From Erysipelotrichaceae bacterium UBA2227 (GTDB taxonomy: Bacteria; Bacillota_I; Bacilli_A; Erysipelotrichales; Erysipelotrichaceae), in the NCBI GenBank assembly GCA_002348095.1, contig DDYT01000061.1, forward strand, positions 1 through 20,912: 20,912 bases of DNA, written 5' to 3'. Under the pieces are notes generated by a model. The model was not told the DNA's origin. It saw only the letters and a program-made list of their open reading frames with translations, and did no database searches. Made by a program: the position numbers and the translations under genes. The number at the start of each line of letters is the position of its first letter. The first letter of the stretch is position 1. This document shows, piece after piece, positions 14,976 to 20,912 of the stretch.

Positions 14976-16782
14976 ATTTCAATAAGATTTCTTCCAGCTG
15001 TTTCAACCGGGTTTCAAATACGGTCAGGGCATCCTTGGTTGCCTGATTGCTCGTCATATCGACACCGGCTTTCTTAAGCACTTCGATCGGAACATCACTG
15101 CTTCCGGCTTTCAGATAGTTCAGATAGGCTTCGATGGCCTGGGGTCCTTCATTGAGGATTTTTGCGCTCAACGCGGACGCTGCCGAGAAGCCCGTGGCAT
15201 ACTGATACACATAATAGTTATAGTAGAAATGCGGGATTCGGGCCCATTCAAAGCCGATTTCCTCATCATAAGTCATCTGCTCGCCATAGTACTGCTTATT
15301 GATCTCAAAGTAGTTCTTCGTAAAGAAATCCGCGGTCAGCGCGGTGCCGTTTTGTTGGGCCTGATGGATCAGATGCTCAAACTGAGCGAACTGCGTCTGA
15401 CGGAACACCGTTCCCTTAAAGCCATCGAGATAATGATTGATCAAATAGGCTTTGATCTTGGGGTCATCAAACTTTTTAAGCATAAAGTCCGTCAGTAAGA
15501 TTTCATTGGTTGTCGATGCGACTTCCGCCAAAAAGATTGAATAATCACCATATACAAACGGCTGATATTTTCTCGTCATATAGCTGTGGACACTGTGTCC
15601 CAGTTCATGGGCAAGCGTGAAGACATTGTCGATGTTGTCCTGCCAGTTCATCAGGATATAGGGGGATGTCCCGTAAGTTCCTGAGGAATAGGCTCCGCTG
15701 CGTTTGCCTTTATTTTCAAAAATATCGATCCAACGCGACTCAAACGCTTCCTTCAGTATTGCCTGATATTCATCACCCAATACAGCCAAACCTTCGAGAA
15801 TCAGCGACTTGGCATCCTCATAGGTAAACTTCACATCGATTTCTTCGACCAGCGGTGTATACAGGTCATACATGGCGATATCATCGAGTTTCAGTGCTTT
15901 TTTGCGCAGATCCACATAACGATGCATCAGATCGAGACGGGAGTTGACGGCTTCGACCAGTGAATCATACACGGATTCCGGAATCGCATTGGCAAACAAG
16001 GCCGCGTGACGGGCGGACTGATAACCGCGGATCCGGGCATTGAAATTATGTGCTTTGATCATACTGCTCAAGGTCGATGCAAAAGTATTCTTTAAATCAC
16101 GATAAGTATGATACATGCCCATAAAGGCATTGCGACGCACCTCGCGCTGACGCGACTCTAAAAACAAGACGTAGCGACCGTGTGACAGTTGAGCATCCTC
16201 ACCGTCTTCCCCTTTGATCAGCGGCAGCTTTAAGTCTGCATTGTTAAGCATGCCGAAAATCGTTGAAGGAGCCGAGAATACTTCACTTCCCTCAGCCAAA
16301 ATGCGTTCTTCTTTTTCTGAAAGGATGAAGGCACGCTTTGCAAACATCTGTTCAAATTCATGGCGGTACAGCTGTAATTCTTCTTTTTCCTTGAAGAAAC
16401 CCCAAATCCTGGCTTCATCGATCGCCATCAGTTCTGAACGGATATAGGAGAATGCGGCACTGGTCTTGGCATACAGACTTTCAATCCGACTGAACATCGC
16501 CTGATAATGGGCATTGGTCGTATCCGTATCAAAATTCAGATGAGCATAGACATACAGATGACCGACTTTATAATACACCTCTTCTTGAAACTTGATGGCA
16601 TCAAGCAGTACCTGGGCGCTTTCGCCTAAACGGCCCTGAAAGGATGCTGCTTTCGGTGCATTGGCATCCACATAAGCAAAATCAGCTTCCCACCCGGCAT
16701 CATCCGCGTAAATCGGCGTCAGATCCCACGTGTCTTCCAAACGAATCTCACTGCGTAAAGGAATATCTTTTTTATGTTCCAT
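14974..16782 (-). CDS. pepF: Oligoendopeptidase F (M3B family zinc peptidase)
   Basis: A 602-residue protein of the usual PepF length. The N-terminal helical region starts RLEDTWDLTPIY (20-31), typical for PepF. The zinc site is HELGH at 392-396 (AHELGHSVHSYM), with the third ligand glutamate about 25 residues later in LAEVASTTNE. Downstream lie YGEQMTYDEE and RIPHFYYNYYVYQYATGF, conserved substrate-channel blocks. The enzyme is cytosolic and cleaves short peptides, contributing to peptide use and turnover. ATG 16782 has GAGGT six bases upstream. A -10 TATAAT lies at 16807-16802 on the minus strand, so the gene probably has its own promoter, inside the terminator region of the preceding gene. 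Confidence 0.95.
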   Translation of the reverse strand: MEHKKDIPLRSEIRLEDTWDLTPIYADDAGWEADFAYVDANAPKAASFQGRLGESAQVLLDAIKFQEEVYYKVGHLYVYAHLNFDTDTTNAHYQAMFSRIESLYAKTSAAFSYIRSELMAIDEARIWGFFKEKEELQLYRHEFEQMFAKRAFILSEKEERILAEGSEVFSAPSTIFGMLNNADLKLPLIKGEDGEDAQLSHGRYVLFLESRQREVRRNAFMGMYHTYRDLKNTFASTLSSMIKAHNFNARIRGYQSARHAALFANAIPESVYDSLVEAVNSRLDLMHRYVDLRKKALKLDDIAMYDLYTPLVEEIDVKFTYEDAKSLILEGLAVLGDEYQAILKEAFESRWIDIFENKGKRSGAYSSGTYGTSPYILMNWQDNIDNVFTLAHELGHSVHSYMTRKYQPFVYGDYSIFLAEVASTTNEILLTDFMLKKFDDPKIKAYLINHYLDGFKGTVFRQTQFAQFEHLIHQAQQNGTALTADFFTKNYFEINKQYYGEQMTYDEEIGFEWARIPHFYYNYYVYQYATGFSAASALSAKILNEGPQAIEAYLNYLKAGSSDVPIEVLKKAGVDMTSNQATKDALTVFETRLKQLEEILLK

Positions 16783-16801
16783 AATTTACCTCACTTTTTT
16801 T

Positions 16802-16829
16802 ATTATAGCACAAAAAAGACGGAGGTCAT
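16802..16829 (-). promoter_or_regulatory. Probable promoter of pepF
   Basis: On the minus strand a perfect -10 TATAAT (16807-16802). The best -35 match is ATGACC (16829-16824) at a 16-bp spacing, 4 of 6 matches. It is embedded in the terminator of the flavodoxin operon. Confidence 0.5.
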
Positions 16830-16836
16830 TCCGTCT
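16811..16836 (-). terminator. Terminator of the marR-FMN-binding-flavodoxin operon
   Basis: On the minus strand AGACGGA (16836-16830) pairs with TCCGTCT (16823-16817) around a 6-nt loop and runs into T6. The stop codon of the flavodoxin gene lies in the loop. Confidence 0.8.
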
Positions 16837-17308
16837 GACTGAACATTTGACTGACAAAATCACTGATCTTTTCCGGATGCAAGCGGACATCGCGGTTTTT
16901 CCCCTGCTCGGATTTCTGAACCATCCGCGTGATCATTTTGTGAGCGAAACTCATTTTACTGATATCCATTTCCCCGCCCATCGTCATGATGATTGCACCA
17001 TCAGCAAGTTCAGGCAGATAGTTGGCGGAAACATAATCATGCACATTTTCTTCAAAGGCACAACAGAAGAATATGCCACGCTTCTTGGTCAGAAGCTCAC
17101 TTTTATTTTTTGTGGTGAAGGTCTTAAGTTGCTTATCAATCTGACCCACATAGATGCTTGAACCCAAAATCACCGCATCAAACAAAGATAAATCAACTGC
17201 GTCTTTTTTAACATCAAAGAGTACAGAATCTGGAATTTGATCATGCAGGGATTGGGCAATTTTCTTCGTGCTTCCATAGGTCGAAGCATAGATGATCGCT
17301 GTTTTCAT
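16826..17308 (-). CDS. Flavodoxin-domain protein (HemG/menaquinone-dependent-oxidase-like flavodoxin)
   Basis: A 160-residue flavodoxin fold. The FMN phosphate loop is YASTYGSTKKIA (7-18); VILGSSIYVGQI (about 46-57) forms the next FMN loop, and an FFCC segment lies near the end of a core strand. It resembles the HemG-type flavodoxin superfamily, though protoporphyrinogen oxidation is not implied: no heme genes are nearby. It lacks a signal peptide and should be cytosolic, carrying electrons from a reductase to a partner. The start overlaps the stop of the FMN-binding gene (ATGA) and has only a distant GAGG, so translation is probably coupled. Last gene of a three-gene operon. Confidence 0.82.
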   Translation of the reverse strand: MKTAIIYASTYGSTKKIAQSLHDQIPDSVLFDVKKDAVDLSLFDAVILGSSIYVGQIDKQLKTFTTKNKSELLTKKRGIFFCCAFEENVHDYVSANYLPELADGAIIMTMGGEMDISKMSFAHKMITRMVQKSEQGKNRDVRLHPEKISDFVSQMFSQTE

Positions 17309-17691
17309 GGCCGCAGAGCATCCTCAATCGACTTCAGATACGCTTTGGACGTCGCCGTCGCCTCACTGATCGTATCGATATCCACATTTTGTTTTGCCAG
17401 CACTTCTCTAATCAAAGCTTCCCTTACTTCCGGCCAGTCAAAGTCTACCATTTTTGTAAACTCGATTGCGACAATTTTTTGATTCTGAACGGTTACTTTG
17501 ACCTGATTACTGAACCGCCCATGTTCAAACGTTCCCTGATAAACACCATCCGCAAGTACCGACAGGTCGATCGGTTCAAGCGTCAGCTTAGTCGTCGAAT
17601 TTAAGTCTTTGCTTAAATAGAACACCATGGAAAACCCGATGACCAATACACCCAACAACATCCATGCCAAGACTTTTAACAGATTCTTCAT
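17305..17691 (-). CDS. Membrane-anchored FMN-binding domain protein (PF04205-like)
   Basis: A 128-residue protein with one N-terminal transmembrane anchor (about 7-26) and a single outward-facing FMN-binding domain. The domain begins DGVYQGTFEHG (48-58), typical of the family, and ends DTISEATATSKAYLKSIEDAL (106-126). In NqrC/RnfG-type domains FMN is attached through phosphate to a threonine in a D-x-x-S-G-A-T motif. Thr112 is in that place, but Glu110 replaces the glycine, so covalent flavinylation is uncertain. GGGAGG lies seven bases before the ATG. It is translationally coupled on both sides (ATGA overlaps with marR and flavodoxin). It probably carries electrons at the outer face of the membrane. 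No flavin transferase (ApbE) gene is in the window. Confidence 0.82.
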   Translation of the reverse strand: MKNLLKVLAWMLLGVLVIGFSMVFYLSKDLNSTTKLTLEPIDLSVLADGVYQGTFEHGRFSNQVKVTVQNQKIVAIEFTKMVDFDWPEVREALIREVLAKQNVDIDTISEATATSKAYLKSIEDALRP

Positions 17692-18152
17692 TTTCTTTCC
17701 TCCCTCATACGATCAAGATTATCAAGCATTCTTGTCAGCGTGTCACAAAACTGACTGAGCTGCTCAGGCTCAATACCTCTAAATATACGATTCATTGCCT
17801 CTTCACTTTGCGGTTGCATGGTCTGCCAGAATTTCATGCTTTCATCAGTCATTTTCAGCCGTACTTTTCGCTGATCCGATGCATCTTCTTCCAGTATTAA
17901 ATGCCCCTTCTTCGCAAGCTTCTGGGCCAGTACTTTAACGTTCTGATGGCTGGTATTCATCACCCGAGCAACCTCGGTGATTTGGGGGGGCGTCTCAAAC
18001 AAGGCACTGACTATCACCGACAGATACCACTGTTTGGTCGTAATATCTAGCGGAGCTAAGGTCTGGTCAAGCACCGCCTGACACAGATTCGCTACATTGA
18101 AGATCATCCCGAAAGCGTACTCACGATCAGGGATATGTTCAAATCGTTTCAT
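17688..18152 (-). CDS. MarR-family regulator of the FMN-binding/flavodoxin operon
   Basis: A 154-residue MarR protein. The winged helix has ITEVARVMNTSHQNVKVLAQ (58-77) as recognition region and a DASDQRKVRLKMTDE wing (about 88-102). It has two cysteines (in NLCQ and QFCD); a redox-sensing role is possible but not shown. GAGGTGA lies just before ATG 18152. It is the first gene of the operon, and its stop overlaps the next start (ATGA). Two identical 12-bp palindromes at the promoter are the obvious binding sites for an autorepressor. Confidence 0.9.
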   Translation of the reverse strand: MKRFEHIPDREYAFGMIFNVANLCQAVLDQTLAPLDITTKQWYLSVIVSALFETPPQITEVARVMNTSHQNVKVLAQKLAKKGHLILEEDASDQRKVRLKMTDESMKFWQTMQPQSEEAMNRIFRGIEPEQLSQFCDTLTRMLDNLDRMREERK

Positions 18153-18171
18153 GTCTCACCTCTTACAATAG

Positions 18172-18183
18172 GTAATATATTAC
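18172..18183. promoter_or_regulatory. Promoter-proximal MarR operator (palindrome 1)
   Basis: Perfect 12-bp palindrome GTAATATATTAC containing the -10 box of the marR operon. Its occupation would block RNA polymerase. Confidence 0.75.
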
Positions 18184-18202
18184 ATTATTAAGGGGTTGTC
18201 AA
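18174..18202 (-). promoter_or_regulatory. Promoter of the marR-FMN-binding-flavodoxin operon
   Basis: On the minus strand, -35 TTGACA (18202-18197), a 17-bp spacer and -10 TATATT (18179-18174). It is flanked by the two palindromes. Confidence 0.78.
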
Positions 18203-18211
18203 CACTTTTAT

Positions 18212-18223
18212 GTAATATATTAC
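18212..18223. promoter_or_regulatory. Promoter-distal MarR operator (palindrome 2)
   Basis: An identical GTAATATATTAC lies just upstream of the -35 box, exactly 40 bp from palindrome 1, that is nearly four helical turns. Two dimers could bind the same face. Confidence 0.75.
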
Positions 18224-18233
18224 TTATTTCAAC

Positions 18234-18258
18234 AAAAAAAGAGATGTTTCCATCTCTT
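18234..18258 (-). terminator. Terminator of the PTS-transketolase operon
   Basis: On the minus strand AAGAGATG (18258-18251) and CATCTCTT (18246-18239) form a perfect 8-bp stem with loop GAAA and a T7-type tail. Confidence 0.85.
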
Positions 18259-18263
18259 ATCCT

Positions 18264-19217
18264 TTATAGAACCTCACTGACCGCCTTGATGATATCATCC
18301 TTGGTCAGTCCGTACGTCTTTTGTAAATAGTCCGGCAATCCGACTTCCCCGAAACGGTCCTGAATCGCAACCCTGCGCAACGGGATACCATATCCGTTTT
18401 CAGCCATGATTTCCGCAACAGCACTGCCCAATCCGCCGATTTTCGAATGATTTTCGGCCGTGACGACCAGTTTTTTACCGACGATCATTTTTTCAATTAT
18501 TTCTCTGTCGATCGGCTTGACCGTAAACATATCGACTACCGCAACGCTTACACCTGATTTCTCGAGCTCATCTTTGGCAGTAAGGGCCTGCTCGATCATC
18601 TCCCCGATTGCAAAAATCACGACATCCGATCCTTCGCAAAGTACGACACCTTTTCCGATTTCAAAAGTCGAAGCCGGATCGTATATATCCTTAAGCCCTT
18701 TACGGCTGGCACGGATATAGAAAATTCCGTACATCTTCGAAGTTTCCTTGAGCAGCCAGGAAAACTGCGTGGCATCTGCCGGAGCCAACACGGTTGCACT
18801 CGGCATTGCCCGCATCAGCGCAAGATCTTCAACGGACGTATGCGTACCGCCGTTATGCCCGGAAGTAAATCCCGGATCGGAACCGTAAATACGCAAATTC
18901 GCTTTCTGATAAGCACCGGAAAGATACAGCTGATCATATACCCGGCGAGTCGCAAAGGGAGCAAAGGTATGGATAATCGGAACTTTGCCGACCAGCGACA
19001 TCCCGGCTGCGGCCCCGATCATATTGGCCTCACTGATTCCCATATTGATACAGCGATCCGGAAATTCCTTAAACACTTTGGCTGTGCCTGAAGCACCGAC
19101 CAGATCGGCATCCATGACCACGACCTGCGGATGCTCTCTTAAGATTTCGACCAAGGCTTGCTGATATACTGCCCTCATCTCGATCGGTTTCTGTTCTTTC
19201 GCAAATACGATTGCCAT
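18264..19217 (-). CDS. Transketolase, C-terminal (pyrimidine/Pyr) subunit of a split enzyme
   Basis: A 317-residue protein matching the C-terminal half of transketolase. It has VVVMDADLVGASGT (32-45), the catalytic glutamate Glu63 in GISEANMIG that activates thiamine diphosphate, HTFAPFATRRVYDQL (83-97) and GHNGGTHTSVEDLALMR. The enzyme moves two-carbon ketol units between sugar phosphates in the pentose phosphate pathway. It must pair with the N-terminal half encoded just upstream; stop and start share a base (TAATG) and a strong GGGAGGTG precedes the ATG. Placement after an ascorbate-type PTS suggests use in catabolism of the imported sugar rather than housekeeping. 1-Deoxyxylulose-5-phosphate synthase is less likely because that enzyme is one long chain. 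Confidence 0.92.
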   Translation of the reverse strand: MAIVFAKEQKPIEMRAVYQQALVEILREHPQVVVMDADLVGASGTAKVFKEFPDRCINMGISEANMIGAAAGMSLVGKVPIIHTFAPFATRRVYDQLYLSGAYQKANLRIYGSDPGFTSGHNGGTHTSVEDLALMRAMPSATVLAPADATQFSWLLKETSKMYGIFYIRASRKGLKDIYDPASTFEIGKGVVLCEGSDVVIFAIGEMIEQALTAKDELEKSGVSVAVVDMFTVKPIDREIIEKMIVGKKLVVTAENHSKIGGLGSAVAEIMAENGYGIPLRRVAIQDRFGEVGLPDYLQKTYGLTKDDIIKAVSEVL

Positions 19218-20059
19218 TACTGTGCACCTCCCGAAACAACTTGTTTCTCAAGCTCAAGGATCGCTTTGTCAAGTTCAGCTTTGCTGTCCGAAGCAAAACG
19301 GATGTGATGATTGTCCATCAGTTTTTCGAAGTAATCGACTCCCTGCCCTTTGACGGTATCAAGCACAATACAGAGTGCCTGATTCTGATGAGCGAAACAG
19401 TCATCGATAGCATCGGAAATCGCCTGTTCACTGCTTCCGTCCACCCGCAATGCATAGAACCCGAAGGCTTCCATTTTTGCGCGCAAATCAAACGGATTAT
19501 TGACATCGACGGTCAGACCGTCCAACTGTTTGCGGTTTTCATCAATGAACACGATCAGATTATCCAGTTTCTGATGGGCAGCAAACTGAAAAGCTTCCCA
19601 TACCTGACCTTCATTGCATTCGCCGTCCCCGACGATCGAATATACTTTGTTCGGTTTCCCGTCAAGTTTCAATGCTTTGGCAATACCCACTGCCAATGAA
19701 ATCCCCTGCCCCAATGAACCGGTCGTCGTATCGACCCCCGGCGTTTTCAGTCGGTCGGGATGCGACGGCAAGATCGTTCCGTTTTCATTCAGTGTATATA
19801 AAACTTCCGTAGGGAAATAACCTTTCAATGCTAATGTCGCATAATATGAGGGTCCGGCATGACCTTTGGACAACACAAAATAATCCCTGCCGTCCCAATC
19901 CGGACGATGCGGATCTACCGCCATTTTTGAACCAAACAATACCGAAAGTGTTTCAACGATCGACAGTGCCCCACCCAAATGACCAAAACCCCGATGGGCC
20001 AGCATTTTGCACGTTTCCAATCGGATTTTCGCTGAAAACAGCTTCAACTCATCTGACAT
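19217..20059 (-). CDS. Transketolase, N-terminal (thiamine-PP binding) subunit of a split enzyme
   Basis: A 280-residue N-terminal transketolase half. Motifs are GHLGG (26-30), SKGHAGP (64-70), TGSLGQG (113-119) and the thiamine diphosphate/Mg2+ motif GDGECNEG (144-151). ATG 20059 is chosen for AGGAGG six bases upstream; a longer frame reaches back to 20125 but would overlap the PTS IIB gene. It lies 34 nt after the IIB stop, with a terminator-like hairpin in between, and directly before its partner half. It is cytosolic. Confidence 0.92.
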   Translation of the reverse strand: MSDELKLFSAKIRLETCKMLAHRGFGHLGGALSIVETLSVLFGSKMAVDPHRPDWDGRDYFVLSKGHAGPSYYATLALKGYFPTEVLYTLNENGTILPSHPDRLKTPGVDTTTGSLGQGISLAVGIAKALKLDGKPNKVYSIVGDGECNEGQVWEAFQFAAHQKLDNLIVFIDENRKQLDGLTVDVNNPFDLRAKMEAFGFYALRVDGSSEQAISDAIDDCFAHQNQALCIVLDTVKGQGVDYFEKLMDNHHIRFASDSKAELDKAILELEKQVVSGGAQ

Positions 20060-20079
20060 ACGTTCCTCCTGTTTATTTG

Positions 20080-20105
20080 AAAAGGTGTTATCCTTAGATA
20101 ACACC
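20080..20105 (-). terminator. Terminator-like hairpin between PTS IIB and transketolase genes
   Basis: On the minus strand GGTGTTATC (20105-20097) and GATAACACC (20092-20084) form a perfect 9-bp stem with a 4-nt loop, followed by TTTTC. It spans the IIB stop codon. It looks like a leaky terminator or RNA-stability hairpin inside the operon. Confidence 0.6.
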
Positions 20106-20384
20106 AACCTCTTTAAGATAAGCACCTAATTTTTCTTCTAACTCAGCCATGGAAATGATGTTGGTCAGTGTTACACACGGAGCATAGGCAGAGAGGATAT
20201 TATACATGTCTTTGCCGCAAACAATCAGATCTGCTGAACCTTTAAAGATATCGGTGGCGGCGCTGTGACCGACTTCAATGCCTTCCAAACCAAACTTCTT
20301 CAATACTTTCTTCACATTCATTTCAACCAGAAACGAAGACCCCAACCCACTTCCGCAAGCACACATAATTTTTTTAATCGCCAC
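20094..20384 (-). CDS. ulaB: PTS system EIIB component, ascorbate (UlaB/SgaB) type
   Basis: A 96-residue EIIB domain. The phosphorylatable cysteine is most likely Cys10 in CACGSGLGSSF (8-18), matching the C-G-x-G-x-G-S-S pattern of UlaB/SgaB; Cys8 is a second cysteine. It accepts phosphate from EIIA and passes it to the sugar bound by EIIC. The start is GTG at 20384 with AAGGAGGT five bases upstream; the next ATG would remove the beta strand before the active site. It follows the IIC gene by 60 nt that include a hairpin. EIIA is not in the window and is probably upstream of IIC. The sugar may be ascorbate or a pentose/pentitol; the transketolase neighbour suits either. Confidence 0.88.
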   Translation of the reverse strand: MAIKKIMCACGSGLGSSFLVEMNVKKVLKKFGLEGIEVGHSAATDIFKGSADLIVCGKDMYNILSAYAPCVTLTNIISMAELEEKLGAYLKEVGVI

Positions 20385-20411
20385 AAATTACCTCCTTATT
20401 AAATAAATGAC

Positions 20412-20436
20412 GGTGAAGAGCAGTATGCTCTTCACC
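20412..20436 (-). other. Intercistronic hairpin between PTS IIC and IIB genes
   Basis: GGTGAAGAGCA (20412-20422) and TGCTCTTCACC (20426-20436) form a perfect 11-bp stem with a 3-nt loop. On the minus strand it is followed by GTCATTTATTTAA, too poor in U for a strong terminator. It is a likely mRNA processing or stability element. Confidence 0.6.
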
Positions 20437-20444
20437 TATTATAA

Positions 20445-20912
20445 CTAAGCTTTCTTGGGTAATACAACAGTTAATACGATCGGAGCGACGAAAATCAGCA
20501 AGGAAACTGCCAATAAGCCATAACCTTGAACGAAATTCGCAATATTACCCATTACGATACCGACAGCCGTAAAGTCAGCATCGGAGAATGTGGTATTCGC
20601 AAAACCTAACGTACCGAGAACCGGCATCAAGAATGCAGGTAAGAAGGTAATCAGTAAACCATGTCCGAAAGCGCCGACCAAAGCACCGCGACGGCCGCCG
20701 GTAGCATTTCCGAAGACACCTGCGGTAGCTCCGCAGAAGAAGTGAGGAATAACGCCCGGAAGGATCAACGGTAAGCCTAAGGTTCCGCCTAAAGCAACCA
20801 GGATAGCCAAGCCGGCCAAACCACCGCCAAAGGAAACCAAGAAACCGATCAACACAGCATTTTCAGCAAACGGGAATACGATCGGGCAGTCCAACGCCGG
20901 TTTTGCATCCGG
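20445..20912 (-). CDS. ulaA: PTS system EIIC component, UlaA/SgaT family, C-terminal part
   Basis: The last 155 residues of an ascorbate-type permease; the frame is open to the window edge, so the gene is truncated by the window and not broken. The visible part begins PDAKPALDCPIVFPFAENA, matching the PALDFPIVFPYAPTA segment of UlaA-type EIIC. It then has about four hydrophobic segments, including GLPLILPGVIPHFFCGATAG and GGRRGALVGAFGHGLLITFLP, and ends in a short basic tail (PKKA). It is a membrane transporter that imports the sugar and phosphorylates it with EIIB. First visible gene of an operon IIC, IIB, transketolase N, transketolase C. Confidence 0.88.
   Translation of the reverse strand, partial: PDAKPALDCPIVFPFAENAVLIGFLVSFGGGLAGLAILVALGGTLGLPLILPGVIPHFFCGATAGVFGNATGGRRGALVGAFGHGLLITFLPAFLMPVLGTLGFANTTFSDADFTAVGIVMGNIANFVQGYGLLAVSLLIFVAPIVLTVVLPKKA

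Noticed and set aside
19211..19699. 162-residue plus-strand open frame opposite the transketolase N-terminal gene
   Set aside because: Shadow of a conserved gene.
1..20912. CRISPR arrays, insertion sequences, prophage genes, tRNA or rRNA genes
   Set aside because: No periodic repeats, transposase or integrase domains, or tRNA-like cloverleafs were seen; gene content is ordinary chromosomal metabolism, transport and regulation.

Overview
The window looks like chromosomal DNA of a low-to-mid-GC Bacillota (Firmicutes) fermenter, plausibly from the Erysipelotrichia-like or lactic-acid-bacterium-like part of that phylum. The basis is strong AGGAGG-type ribosome binding sites, canonical sigma-A promoters, short U-tailed terminators, RqcH, a MarR-controlled heterodimeric ABC exporter, PepF, a citrate lyase cluster and a sugar PTS linked to split transketolase. 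The species cannot be fixed from sequence alone. I see no insertion sequences, CRISPR arrays, tRNAs or rRNAs. Genes are densely packed and no gene-free stretch exceeds 300 bases.

Layout. (1) 1-740: 3' end of rqcH (ribosome rescue), with its terminator. (2) 838-3590: a type II P-type ATPase on the minus strand. Its 5' leader folds as a yybP-ykoY (Mn2+) riboswitch followed by an intrinsic terminator, so the pump is probably a Mn2+ (or Mn2+/Ca2+) exporter. (3) 3613-7727: MarR repressor plus two half-transporters forming a heterodimeric ABC exporter, with a perfect inverted repeat at the promoter. (4) 7726-8560: a YgjP/SprT-like metalloprotease and a small lipoprotein (minus strand), then a four-helix membrane protein of unknown function (plus strand). 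(5) 9160-14920: a citrate fermentation island made of a malic-enzyme-family protein (possibly the oxaloacetate decarboxylase CitM), a divergent GntR/FCD regulator resembling CitO in context, and citXG-citD-citE-citF on the minus strand. citC and a citrate transporter are not in the window. (6) 14948-16807: oligoendopeptidase F. (7) 16811-18223: an operon of MarR regulator, membrane-anchored FMN-binding protein and flavodoxin, with two identical 12-bp palindromes at its promoter. (8) 18234-20912: an ascorbate-type PTS (IIC partial, IIB) followed by the two halves of a split transketolase, with intercistronic hairpins.

How the genes work together. Citrate would be cleaved by CitDEF, activated by the CitXG-made prosthetic group, to acetate and oxaloacetate; the malic-enzyme-type protein could decarboxylate oxaloacetate to pyruvate. 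The PTS imports and phosphorylates an ascorbate- or pentitol-like sugar whose product could enter the pentose phosphate pathway through transketolase. The most informative regulatory signals are the metal-riboswitch leader, the paired palindromes around the second marR promoter, and a gntR gene lying antisense inside what may be one citrate lyase/malic enzyme transcription unit.
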